Positions 1-8,105 of a stretch of DNA of 64,000 nucleotides are shown piece after piece; position 1 is the first letter of the stretch, and each line of letters starts with the position of its first letter. Below the pieces are notes generated by a model. It saw nothing but the letters and a program-made list of their open reading frames with translations. It had not been told where the DNA came from and searched no databases. Position numbers and translations under genes: made by a program. Source of the stretch: Nonomuraea sp. MG754425 (lineage in GTDB: Bacteria; Actinomycetota; Actinomycetes; Streptosporangiales; Streptosporangiaceae); contig NZ_SSXE01000017.1 in assembly GCF_021699195.1 (NCBI RefSeq), positions 140,792 through 204,791 on the forward strand, read 5' to 3'.

Positions 1-336
1 TTCCCCGGACGGGTTCGGGGTGAGGACTGCCTCCACCAGCTCCAGCGCGACCCGTTCGGCGGCGGTGAAGTAGGCGGCGTCCCGCCAGGTGGCTACGGCG
101 GTGATGCGCTCCTCTGATTCCCCGATCCTGTGGAGATTGCCGGTTTCCCGGATGGTGAAGTACGTGCTGCCGAGGAGCTGTCCGGCGCGCAGCTGCAGCA
201 GGTGGATGGTGGTCTGCGGAATCGCGCCGTTCTGGAGGGCTTTGTGCAGACCTGCGCCGATTTCCGCCATCTCGGGGAGGAAAGGGAGGGGGTTGGGCAT
301 GCGCGACCGCTGGTCGGTCGTCGTGGGCGTGGACAT
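1..336 (-). CDS. AhpD-like carboxymuconolactone decarboxylase family protein without the CxxC motif (partial)
   Basis: The gene runs off the left edge; 112 codons are visible. The start is an ATG preceded by GAAGGGAAG. The protein follows the small AhpD/CMD fold throughout, with GAIPQTTIHLLQLRAGQ, then a GE(S/T)EERITAVATWRDA stretch and YFTAAERVALELVEAV. In the family the segment after LRAxQ reads xGCxxCxxxxH, with two redox cysteines and a histidine. Here the same-length segment reads GSTYFTIRE, so both cysteines and the histidine are gone. Peroxidase activity of the usual kind is therefore unlikely. It is divergent from the ECF41 sigma gene, a pairing known for that sigma group. The fold call is firm; the role is unknown. 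Confidence 0.8.
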   Translation of the reverse strand, partial: MSTPTTTDQRSRMPNPLPFLPEMAEIGAGLHKALQNGAIPQTTIHLLQLRAGQLLGSTYFTIRETGNLHRIGESEERITAVATWRDAAYFTAAERVALELVEAVLTPNPSGE

Positions 337-449
337 GGGAAAGACTTCCCTTCTCACTCTCAACTCGTCGTAGTGCCGTACGGATCGTTCGCGCGGCGTC
401 CTGACGACCACGAGACGCCGGCGCCCCGATCCCCGTAACAGCGCGGCCA

Positions 450-501
450 TGTGACATAGGCCACCTACCGTGGGTGTTACAAAGCGGTGGGGACCCACGT
501 C
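450..501 (+). promoter_or_regulatory. Candidate ECF41-type promoter elements between the AhpD-like and sigma genes
   Basis: On the + strand TGTTACA (475-481) is followed after 16 bases by CGTC (498-501), 45 bases before the sigma start. As I recall, ECF41 promoters have TGTCACA at -35 and CGTC at -10, so this differs at one base and suggests autoregulation. A perfect TGTCACA also lies on the - strand at 456-450, facing the AhpD-like gene, but I see no CGTC at the right distance from it. Inference from motif match only. Confidence 0.45.
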
Positions 502-545
502 TTGTGCGTGTGGCAGTGCTGAGAACGAACAGGCAGGAGCGGGGC

Positions 546-1493
546 ATGACCGAGCCGAACGAACGAAGTGCGGACCCAGCCGAGCCGCTCGATCGTGCCG
601 ACCACGTTGACTCCGTGGACTCCGCCACCCAGGCATTCGTCGCCCACCGCAACCTGCTGTTCACCGTCGCCTACGAGATGCTCGGCTCGGCCGCCGACGC
701 CGAGGACGTCCTGCAGGAGACCTGGCTGCGATGGGTGGACGTCGATCTCGGCACCGTGCGGGAGGAGCGCGCCTACCTGGTGCGGATCGTCACCCGGCAG
801 GCGCTGGACCGGCTACGCGCGCTCGGCCGGCGCAAGGAGTCCTACGTCGGGCCGTGGCTGCCCGAGCCGTTGCTCACCGCGCCGGATGTGGCCGAGGACA
901 TCGAGCTCGCCGAGAGCGTCTCGATGGCGATGCTGCTGGTGCTGGAGACGCTCACGCCGACCGAGCGGGCGGTGTTCGTGCTGCGCGAGGTGTTCGATCT
1001 GGACTACGACGAGATCGCCGAAGCCGTCGACAAGACCCCGAACGCGGTACGCCAGATCGCCTACCGGGCGCGGGCACATGTCGCCGCCCGCCGACCCCGC
1101 GGCATCGCCTCCCCGGCCGAGACCCAAGCCGCGCTCCAAGCGTTCCAGCGGGCGGTCGAAACCGGGGAGTTGCAGAGCTTGCTGGACGTCCTCGCGCCGG
1201 ATGTCGTCGCCCTGAGCGACGGCGGCGGAGTCAGGCACGCCCTGCTGCACCCCGTCGTGGGGATCGACAAAGTCGCTCGCCTGCTGGCCGTCGGCTGGTG
1301 GAGACGCGATGCGGAACGGTCGGTCGAGCTGGTTCAGATCAATGGCGGCCCCGGGCTGCTCGTACGGGTCGACGGGGAGATCGACGGAGTGGTGGCGGTG
1401 CGCGTGGAGAACGGCTACGTCACCGGCGCCTACCACGTGCGTAATCCCGAGAAGTTGTCGCGTGTGGAGCGGGAGACCGCCGTGACCCGCTGA
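546..1493 (+). CDS. ECF41-type RNA polymerase sigma factor with SnoaL-like C-terminal domain (SigJ-like)
   Basis: 315 aa. I place the start at ATG 546 after CAGGAGCGG; a GTG at 474 would put the coding region over the probable promoter. Region 2 is at about residues 30-95 (YEMLGSAADAEDVLQETWLRW) and region 4 at about 135-180 (LTPTERAVFVLREVFDLDYDEIA). A C-terminal NTF2/SnoaL-like domain of about 110 residues follows. All three marks of the ECF41 group are present: WLPEPLL in the linker, DGGG in the SnoaL domain and NPEKL at the end. In studied members the C-terminal domain controls activity in place of an anti-sigma factor. The divergent AhpD-like gene is the expected kind of target. Confidence 0.9.
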   Translation: MTEPNERSADPAEPLDRADHVDSVDSATQAFVAHRNLLFTVAYEMLGSAADAEDVLQETWLRWVDVDLGTVREERAYLVRIVTRQALDRLRALGRRKESYVGPWLPEPLLTAPDVAEDIELAESVSMAMLLVLETLTPTERAVFVLREVFDLDYDEIAEAVDKTPNAVRQIAYRARAHVAARRPRGIASPAETQAALQAFQRAVETGELQSLLDVLAPDVVALSDGGGVRHALLHPVVGIDKVARLLAVGWWRRDAERSVELVQINGGPGLLVRVDGEIDGVVAVRVENGYVTGAYHVRNPEKLSRVERETAVTR

Positions 1494-1684
1494 GCTTTGC
1501 GAGACCGGCAGCGCGGGAACATGGCGGAGTCGGCAAGACCGAGGAGCAACAGCGACAACATACGCCTCCGTGCCAGCGAACCTCACGACACGATTGGCCA
1601 AACCCCACTGCCTGCGCTCCTCCTATGCCGTCGCGGTCCAGGCCGTTGCCCCGTTATCAACCTGGGCGGGCTGCAAGGCTGACA

Positions 1685-2276
1685 TCATGGCCAAGATCCG
1701 CAGAACGGCTCGACGCAGGGGGTGCCCGGGCGACATCGCGCCCATCTCATCGGTGATCTCGGCTTTGCTGCCGTAACAGAAGGACGACACGTCCCAGGTC
1801 CGCCGTAATGGCGCGTGGTCAACAGGTACCGGTGAAGCGAGGTCTTGGGAATGCCGGTCTTGGCGGCGATCTGCGCCAGCGAGTCGCCTTCGGCCTTGAG
1901 TAGGCGCGCGTAGTCGATTTTCTCGGCGGGGTGCGCGATGGGGCGTCCCACGTGTCTGCCCGTGGCTTCGGCCACGCTGCGGGCGTGGGCGGCGCGCTCG
2001 GCGGTGAAGATGCGCTCCATCTCGGCGAACAAGGCCAGCAGGAGGAAGGCGATGCGCGCCATGCCCTCCTCGGCGGTGTTGATGGGCAGCGGATCGGCCG
2101 GCGTGCGCACGCCGATGCCCCGCCCTGCCAGCTCGTGGACGAGATCGAGGACCTCGCGCAGGTTGCGGCCGAGGCGGTCCAGGGTGTGCAGCACGATGAC
2201 ATCGCCGGGTCGGGCGTAGGTGAGTAGCCGCTTCAGGCCGTCGCGCTCGACGGAGGCGCCGGTCTTCTTGTCGATG
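1685..2276 (-). pseudogene. Serine recombinase (resolvase/invertase) remnant lacking the catalytic N-terminus
   Basis: From about 2276 downward the - strand encodes a resolvase: [17 protein letters not shown], then [17 protein letters not shown], the long E-helix region ([20 protein letters not shown]) and a C-terminal helix-turn-helix ([21 protein letters not shown]). The first 45 or so residues, which carry the nucleophilic serine and the YxRVST motif, are missing. Upstream the frame runs antisense through a tyrosine-recombinase fragment. The reading frame also overruns the usual C-terminus by about 40 residues. It is almost certainly inactive. Confidence 0.85.
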
Positions 2277-2693
2277 TCGGCCCGCGAGGGCCGGTTGCGC
2301 CTGTACGGCAAGGGCGACAAGTTCCGCGAGGTCGATATCCACCCCAAACCCCGCACCGAACTGCAGCTCTGGCTCGACGAACGCCCCAACCGGCCTCATG
2401 CCGACGACAACCGTGCCCTGTTTTCCTCAACGCCAAGGGCGGACGGCTGACCGCCCGCGCTGCAGGCGGCATCATCGCCGAGATCGCCCAGACCGCCGGG
2501 CTGGACGATCCCACCACGGCGCACGTCCTGCGCCACACGCTCGCCACCACGCTGGTCCGCGGCAAGACCGACCTGGTCCTGGTCGCCGAGATCCTTGGCC
2601 ACGCCCGCCTGGAGACCACCCGCCGCTACAGCTTGCCATCCGACAAGGGCAAGGAAGACGCCCTCAAATTGATCACAGTTGACCGCCGACCGC
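2270..2693 (+). pseudogene. Tyrosine recombinase/integrase C-terminal remnant with frameshift
   Basis: Begins with [19 protein letters not shown], typical of the start of the catalytic half of XerC/D-like integrases. The frame shifts near 2423, where two extra T bases turn LFLNAKGGR into LFSSTP and a stop. It then continues in another frame with AHVLRHTLATTLVRG (HxxR) and LGHARLETTRRY (catalytic tyrosine), ending near ALKLITVDR. The N-terminal half is absent. It abuts the serine recombinase remnant head to head, so two elements seem to have recombined or nested here. Confidence 0.85.
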
Positions 2694-2767
2694 ATGCCTG
2701 CCTGCGGAAAAGGGCATCAAGATCGACTCATGGCCGGTTTTACCCGTATCTCGGCTGGACCCGGTTG

Positions 2768-4045
2768 TCAGGCCGAACCGCGCATCTCCGCAGCGACCGC
2801 CCGTTCCCGCAACTGGGCCGCCTCGGCCCGTGTGGCCTCCAGTTCGGCCCGGAGGTCCTCCAGACGCGTCCGCTCCAACCGCAACTCCCCCTCCAGCCGA
2901 TCGCGCTCCTTGACCACCGCCTCGACCTTCGCCTTCTCCCGCCCAGCCGCCTTACGCTCGCGGGCCAGCGCCGCGGCCCCTTCCTCCTCCAGCGCCGCCA
3001 CCCTCCCCAGCAGCCGTTCGGTCTCGGAGACCGCCTGCGCGACGTCGTTCAACGCCAACGCGCGGTCACGTTCGGCGTCGGCGGCGGCCCGCTCTGCCTG
3101 GACGGCCCGTTCCACGGCCCGCTCCCGCTCCCGCACCGCCGCCTCCTCACGCGCCTGGGCCCCGATCGCCTCGCGTTCGGCCTGCTCACGCCGCCGCAGG
3201 GCGTTCGCCGTCTCCTCCCGGGCGCGATCACGTTCCTCCAGAGCGAGCGCGGTGTCCTCCTGCGCCTGTACGGCCCGCGCTCCGGCCTCCTCGGCCTGCC
3301 GGCCCGCCAGTTCCGCTCGCTCGGTGAGCTCCCGCACGGCCTGATCCTTGGCCTGCTCGGACAGCTCGGCCCGGTGGTCCGCCTCCGTGGCACGGCGTTC
3401 GGCCAGCCCCGCTCGACGCTTGGCGTCCTCGGCGGCCTGCAACGCCTGCCGTTCGGTGCTCGCGGCCTCGCGCAACGCGGCCAGTGCCTGCTCACGCGCC
3501 CGCTCGGCGTCACCCAACGCGGTCTCGCGCTCGCTCTCGGCCTCCTCGAGCCGCTGACGCATCTCGGCCGTCTGCCTGCGGGCATGCTCGGTGGCCTCGC
3601 GCGCCAGCCGTACCTGCTCGAACGCCTGCTCCCGCTCGGTACGCGCGATCGCCACCCGCGTGTGCGCCTCGGCCTGGACGGCACTCAACTTGGCCTCGAC
3701 CCCGGCGGGACTCAACTCCTCCGCCAGCGCCCGTGCCAGCGGCTCGATGGCCGAGGCCAGCCCGCTCTCCATGCGGTCGTACAGTTGCTCCGCCCTGGCC
3801 AGCGCGCCTTCCAGCCCGGGGGTCGCCCGCCGCATCTCCCGCTCCCGCTTGGCCGCCGCCTGACAATCCTTCTCAGGACAGTACGCCTTCGGCCGCCCTC
3901 TCCCCCGCCGCTGCTCGATCGGCGCACCACAGTGCTTGCAAGGGGTCACCGACGCGACCTCCCCTTCAAGCTGTCGGGTGCCGGCGTCGCTGACCTGCGG
4001 TTCGTCATTGGTGTCCGAGGTGGTCACTGGGCCTTGCCTTCTCAT
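2768..4045 (-). CDS. Zinc-finger-like N-terminus plus long alanine/glutamate-rich coiled-coil protein
   Basis: 425 aa from ATG 4045, which overlaps the preceding small gene by ATGA; a GTG at 4027 after GAAGGC is an alternative start. A Cys4 cluster at about residues 36-58 (CKHC, then YCPEKDC) looks like a zinc ribbon. From about residue 75 to the end the protein is almost unbroken charged coiled coil rich in A, E and R, with no hydrophobic segment. KfrA- and SMC-like plasmid or element proteins look similar, so DNA binding or a structural role on an element is possible. The surrounding recombinase debris supports an origin in a mobile element. Function not recognised. Confidence 0.75.
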   Translation of the reverse strand: MRRQGPVTTSDTNDEPQVSDAGTRQLEGEVASVTPCKHCGAPIEQRRGRGRPKAYCPEKDCQAAAKREREMRRATPGLEGALARAEQLYDRMESGLASAIEPLARALAEELSPAGVEAKLSAVQAEAHTRVAIARTEREQAFEQVRLAREATEHARRQTAEMRQRLEEAESERETALGDAERAREQALAALREAASTERQALQAAEDAKRRAGLAERRATEADHRAELSEQAKDQAVRELTERAELAGRQAEEAGARAVQAQEDTALALEERDRAREETANALRRREQAEREAIGAQAREEAAVRERERAVERAVQAERAAADAERDRALALNDVAQAVSETERLLGRVAALEEEGAAALARERKAAGREKAKVEAVVKERDRLEGELRLERTRLEDLRAELEATRAEAAQLRERAVAAEMRGSA

Positions 4046-4194
4046 TCGTAGGAGCGGATCTCAGAAAACGGAACGCCGTCCAACTCCGGGCCATGCGTCG
4101 AGAACAGATCCATACCAGGCCAGGGCACCTGCGCCCGCGACCCCTCGCCGAGGTCTCGGCAGATCGCGCGTACCGAGCGGATCTCCACCGTCAC
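4042..4194 (-). CDS. Small 50-aa protein translationally coupled to the coiled-coil gene
   Basis: GTG start at 4194, TGA stop overlapping the ATG of the downstream coiled-coil gene (ATGA). The product begins VTVEIRSVRAICRD and ends with PGMDLFSTHGPELDG and FSEIRSYE. No signal peptide, membrane segment or known domain is seen. The stop-start overlap and the palindrome just upstream (4211-4234) argue that it is a real leader gene of a two-gene operon. The ribosome site is weak. Identity unknown. Confidence 0.5.
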   Translation of the reverse strand: MTVEIRSVRAICRDLGEGSRAQVPWPGMDLFSTHGPELDGVPFSEIRSYE

Positions 4195-4210
4195 GCGATC
4201 AGCCTACCAT

Positions 4211-4234
4211 TTTTGATTTTCCAGAAAATCAAAA
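4211..4234. promoter_or_regulatory. AT-rich perfect inverted repeat, likely operator
   Basis: Arms TTTTGATTTTC and GAAAATCAAAA are perfectly complementary over 11 bp around a 2-base centre, in otherwise very GC-rich DNA. It sits 17 bp upstream of the small gene at 4042-4194. Position and symmetry suit a repressor or partition-type binding site for the operon. A terminator is less likely because no gene ends into it. Confidence 0.5.
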
Positions 4235-4552
4235 TCAGAAAAGCCGATCTGTTGCGCGATGGGAACCTCCGCCAACTTGCGAGAAGGAAAGATTCCCGCA
4301 AGTAACGATGAACGCATCAAGCCCCCTCCCTTCCCGCGGTGTGAGACTCGTCATCTGAAGCTGGGCGTTCGTCCAGCCCGCGAGGTCAGTGTGACGGGTA
4401 ATCCAAACTCCCCATCACTCGTGGATGCCGCCAATGTGCCGAGGTGACCAGCGGTGCGCAACCCTTCTTCCGCGGATACAGCCTTCCAGATTGACATTGC
4501 TAGCTATTTCAGTCATGTTTGAAATCACTAGCCAACAAGTGTGGAGCAAGCC
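4235..4552. other. Intergenic stretch, no gene seen
   Basis: About 320 bp of lower GC content than its neighbours. It should hold the divergent promoters for the coiled-coil operon and for the hydrolase operon starting at 4553. I see no convincing open frame, RNA or repeat. Confidence 0.4.
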
Positions 4553-5482
4553 ATGGAACACGTGACCTTCAACAGCCTCGGCACCCGCTGCGCGGGCGAT
4601 CTCTACCTGCCCGAGACGAGCGACCCGGTCCCCGGACTGGTGCTCGGGCACAGCGGGGTGATGGTCAAAGAGGCGCTGGCGTTCTTCGCGCCGCACTTCG
4701 TCAAGGCCGGCTTCGCGGTGCTGGCCATCGACTACCGCACGGTCGGCTCCAGCGAAGGCGAGCCGCGCGGCCTGGACTACCCGGAGCGGCAGGTGGAGGA
4801 CTTCCGCAGCGCCGTGTCCTACCTGCAGACCCGCCCCGAAGTACAGCCGGAGCGGATCGGGGTGTGGGGGGTGAGCATCGGCGGCTCGGTGGCGGCCCAA
4901 GCCGCCGTGCTCGATCAGCGCATCAAGTGCGTCGTCGTGCAGAGCCCCAGCGTGTGGAACGGATGGCGGTACCTGGAGCGCCTCCTGGGCCGTGCCGGTG
5001 CCCACGCGCTGCGCGACCAACTGCAGCAGGACTGGCAACGGCGCTACGAAGGCGGGCAGAGCGCTCGCGTGCCGCACCTGACGCTGGAGGGCGACAGCGT
5101 GAAGGACACCCCGGACATGTCGATGCGCCTGTTTCCCACCTACCGCAACGAGAAGACCCTCGACTCAGCCGAGCACCTGCTCACCTTCGCACCGGAGAAC
5201 CTCATCCACCGGCTCGCGCCGACGCCGCTGCTGATGATCGCCAACGGCGGCTGGGACCCGTACCACATGCTCGAGGAGGCGCAAAGCGCCTTCGCCAAGG
5301 CGGGCGAGCCCAAGCGGCTCGCGGTGCTGCCCTACGACGTGCTCGGCCTCTACACCGGCCCTGGCCTGGAAGAGGCGATGGCGCTCGCGATCGACTGGTT
5401 CGACCTCTACCTGCGCAGGACCCGGCTCGCGGACATCACCCCGACACCCACCTACGAGTCGGTGGCCGCCATGACAGAGTGA
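4553..5482 (+). CDS. Alpha/beta hydrolase family protein
   Basis: 309 aa from ATG 4553, with GGAG just upstream; a GTG at 4541 is also in frame. The nucleophile elbow GVSIGG is at residues 106-111 (Ser108) and the acid region is NGGWDPYH near residue 232, matching the COG1073-type hydrolases. In that family I expect a histidine a short way before Y(T)G near the C-terminus, but here the segment reads LPYDVLGLYTG with no histidine. It may thus be inactive, or use another residue. It is the first gene of a three-gene unit with a GbsR/MarR regulator (34 bp gap) and an O-methyltransferase (9 bp gap). Confidence 0.85.
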   Translation: MEHVTFNSLGTRCAGDLYLPETSDPVPGLVLGHSGVMVKEALAFFAPHFVKAGFAVLAIDYRTVGSSEGEPRGLDYPERQVEDFRSAVSYLQTRPEVQPERIGVWGVSIGGSVAAQAAVLDQRIKCVVVQSPSVWNGWRYLERLLGRAGAHALRDQLQQDWQRRYEGGQSARVPHLTLEGDSVKDTPDMSMRLFPTYRNEKTLDSAEHLLTFAPENLIHRLAPTPLLMIANGGWDPYHMLEEAQSAFAKAGEPKRLAVLPYDVLGLYTGPGLEEAMALAIDWFDLYLRRTRLADITPTPTYESVAAMTE

Positions 5483-5515
5483 ACCGGCACACGATCAACA
5501 ACGGAGGACGCGACC

Positions 5516-5971
5516 ATGAGCACTGAGGAACAGCAGGACCGGCTGCTCCGCTGGGTGGAACGGGTGGCCGCCTTCTGCGTCGAGGAGTGGGGGCTGCCGC
5601 CCATCACCGGACGCATCCTCGGCTGGCTCATGATCTGCGATCCGGCCGAGCAGTCCGCCGGCCAGATCGCGGACGTGATCCAGGCCAGCCGGGCCTCACT
5701 CACCTCGAACATGCGCTTCCTCACGGCCATCGACCTGGTCAAGAAGGTGAGAAGGCCCGGCGATCGCGTCTCCTACTACCGCATCGAAGACGACGCCTGG
5801 CAGAAGGTCATCCAGCGCAAGCTCGAAAGCCTGAGCGCGTTCGGCGACATCGCCGACGAAGGGCTCGACATCACGGGCGGCGAGGGACACCGCACCGAGC
5901 GCATCAAAGCCGCCCACGACTCCCTGACGTGGCTGCAGAACCTCGCGGCCCGTCATCCGCTACGCCGTTAA
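5516..5971 (+). CDS. GbsR/MarR-type winged-helix transcriptional regulator
   Basis: 151 aa, with a strong GGAGG site before the ATG. The sequence shows the GbsR pattern: a leading amphipathic helix (LLRWVERVAAFCVEEWGLPPITGRILGWLMI) and a winged helix containing SAGQIADVIQASRASLTSNMRFL, with a wing at VRRPGDRVSYYRI. A C-terminal helical region is probably for dimerisation. It lies between the hydrolase and methyltransferase genes in one operon, so it probably controls that operon in response to a small ligand. The ligand cannot be told from sequence. Confidence 0.85.
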   Translation: MSTEEQQDRLLRWVERVAAFCVEEWGLPPITGRILGWLMICDPAEQSAGQIADVIQASRASLTSNMRFLTAIDLVKKVRRPGDRVSYYRIEDDAWQKVIQRKLESLSAFGDIADEGLDITGGEGHRTERIKAAHDSLTWLQNLAARHPLRR

Positions 5972-5980
5972 GGAACCCCC

Positions 5981-6793
5981 ATGCACCGCTGGCAACCCAA
6001 GCTCGGGCTGATCCAGGAAACGCTGCTGCTCACTCTGCACGCCAGAGCCCTGGACGCCGGGCGGCCCAGCCCCATCCTCGGCGACACGCTCTCCGCCGAC
6101 CTGGCCGGCAGAATCGATTACGACTTCGGCAAGCTGAAGGTCAAGCCCAACCTCGTCCTCACCACGGCACTGCGCGCCAAGAAGCTCGACGGCGTCGTCC
6201 GCGCCTACGTCGCCGCTCATCCCGGATGTGTGGTGCTCGACCTGGGCTGCGGCCTGGACACCAGGATGTTCCGCTGTGATCCCCCGCCCGGCGTCGACTG
6301 GTACGACATCGACTTCCCGGAAGTGGTGGACCTGCGGGCCGAATGCCTGCCCGGCCGTTCTCACCTGGTCGGAGCCGACCTCACCGGCTCCGACTGGCTC
6401 ACAGCCATCCCCGGCGACCGGCCGGCGATGATCGTCGCCGAAGGGCTGCTCCCCTTCATGCCCGGCGACTCCTTCCAGACGATGACCTGCGCGCTGACCG
6501 GCCATTTCCCTTCGGGCGAACTCGCGCTCAACGGCTACACCCGCTTCGCCGCCTGGTCCATGAAGTACCACCCGACCATCAAGGCGCTCGGCATCAAAGC
6601 CGCCCAGGGCTTCGACGACCCACACGAACCAGAGTCCTGGGACGCCGGCCTCGAACTGATCGAGGAGCAGATCCTCACCCGCGCACCGGAAACAGCCCGG
6701 TTCCCGCAACCCCTGCGCGCGCTCACCCGTCTCACCGCCCGCAGTACAGCCTTGTCGCGGCAAGGGGCCCGCATTCTCCGCTACCGATTCTGA
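5981..6793 (+). CDS. Class I SAM-dependent O-methyltransferase (LCM/Ppm1-like)
   Basis: 270 aa. The SAM-binding motif VLDLGCGLDTR starts at residue 85, followed by DIDFPEVVDLR and the post-loop IVAEGLLPFM. This is the pattern of the leucine carboxyl methyltransferase superfamily often annotated as 'polyketide O-methyltransferase'. It is nine bases downstream of the GbsR-type regulator and probably cotranscribed with it and the hydrolase. Together a hydrolase and a methyltransferase could modify one small acceptor. Substrate unknown. Confidence 0.85.
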   Translation: MHRWQPKLGLIQETLLLTLHARALDAGRPSPILGDTLSADLAGRIDYDFGKLKVKPNLVLTTALRAKKLDGVVRAYVAAHPGCVVLDLGCGLDTRMFRCDPPPGVDWYDIDFPEVVDLRAECLPGRSHLVGADLTGSDWLTAIPGDRPAMIVAEGLLPFMPGDSFQTMTCALTGHFPSGELALNGYTRFAAWSMKYHPTIKALGIKAAQGFDDPHEPESWDAGLELIEEQILTRAPETARFPQPLRALTRLTARSTALSRQGARILRYRF

Positions 6794-6984
6794 CCGACCC
6801 CGCCCGCGGCAGTCGCGACAGACATCGTCCTTCAGCTCGTGAACGTGCCGCCGAAGGCGGCTCGGGCGGTGGAACGGAAACCCACACGAGTGCGCCCGCT
6901 CAACGAAGATCGCGCACTATCAGCGAGCCGTGCGAACGAGCCTTAGCGTACGTTTCCGTTCCCCACGCTCCGAAGGCCGGCTCG

Positions 6985-7560
6985 GCGAGGACGAGGCGTG
7001 GCCGGAGCTGGAGGAGGTGCTGTCGAACAAGACGATCGACTGGGATGTGATCGGCCGCCACTACGACCAGATGATCAAGTACGCGACCGCGTTGCGGCTC
7101 AAGACCGCCGAGGCCCACCAGATGCTGCGCCGCTTCACCCGCGGCGGCCCCAAACACCCGACCTACCAGGCTCTCGAAGAGCTGGGCCGTGTGATCAGGA
7201 CGATCTTTATCTGCGAGTATCTCGCTGATGAGGCGCTGCGCCAGGAGATCCACGAGGGCCTGAACGTGGTGGAGAACTGGCATTCGGCCAACAAGGACAT
7301 CTTCTACGGCAAGGCGGGCGACCTGACCGGAGACGACCGCGAGAGCGTCGAGGTGTCCGCGCTCGCGCTGCACCTGGTCCAGGCCTCGATCACCTACCTG
7401 AACACAATCCTGATCCAGGCCGTCGTACGCGATGCGAGGTGGCGCAAGAAGCTGACTCCGGTCGATCTGCGCGGCTTGTCCGCACTGTTTTGGACCCACC
7501 CGAACCTGTACGGCAAGCTGGACCTGGACCTGGAGGGGCAGGCGCGGGGCGAGGACCTGC
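6985..7560 (+). pseudogene. Tn3-family transposase, C-terminal fragment
   Basis: Encodes the end of a Tn3-type transposase: [69 protein letters not shown], then [17 protein letters not shown] and [16 protein letters not shown]. Some 700 or more residues upstream are missing, and after about 7560 the frame runs antisense through another remnant. Inactive leftover of a transposon. Confidence 0.85.
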
Positions 7561-7565
7561 GTGAG

Positions 7566-7856
7566 CTACGGCAGGGCGACGGCGATGCCGCGGCCGCCGA
7601 AGAAGGTGGCGAACGTCTCGATGGGCAAGACCGCGCGGCGGGCGGCTTCGGGGTGGCCGGAGGGGTTGTGCAGGTGGAGCAGGCCGTGGTCGCGTCACCG
7701 AGCAGCGTCATCGGCTCCCTGTCCAGTCCCGGTGAGGATCTCAACGCCGGTCGCCGGTACGGCTTCACCGCCTCCCAGCCCGCCGACGGGCTGCGGCCCT
7801 GCGCGATCCAGCCCGAGCCGAGCCCGACGACGTCGACGAGTAGGCCGGAGTCGTGA
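7566..7856 (-). pseudogene. Decayed unidentified coding remnant
   Basis: The - strand holds a protein-like stretch ending [32 protein letters not shown] and TAG at 7568-7566. An in-frame TGA separates it from an upstream stretch in another frame ([17 protein letters not shown]). Codon composition fits a once real gene broken by a frameshift. I do not recognise the family. Confidence 0.3.
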
Positions 7857-8105
7857 GGCCATCAACTGTCTGTTCTGCTCGAGGAAGGCCCCCCGGCCGA
7901 GGCTCTGACCCGGGGTCGTTGAGCCGGATCAGTGTCGCGGCGACCAGCGGCGGCTCTCGCGACGAACCTCCTGACGTCACAACGCCACGCACGGTGCGTG
8001 CATACGAGCAACCTCCCAGCCAGGGCCGACAGATCCCGTTGAAGACCCGAAGTCAGTCAGGGCTGAGTCAGACCCGGTGGGAGGTGCTCACCGACATCAT
8101 CTCTG
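7857..8105. other. Intergenic, nothing recognised
   Basis: About 250 bp between the decayed remnant and the SnoaL-like gene's stop. No credible open frame, hairpin or repeat seen. Confidence 0.3.

Noticed and set aside
450..456. TGTCACA facing the AhpD-like gene as a complete ECF41 promoter
   Set aside because: No CGTC occurs 15-18 bases downstream, so only the -35-like half is present.
474..545. GTG at 474 as start of the first ECF41 sigma gene
   Set aside because: It would place coding sequence over the promoter-like elements; ATG 546 has a ribosome site and homology begins after it.
4211..4234. The AT-rich palindrome as a terminator
   Set aside because: No gene on either strand ends into it; it lies directly upstream of a start codon.
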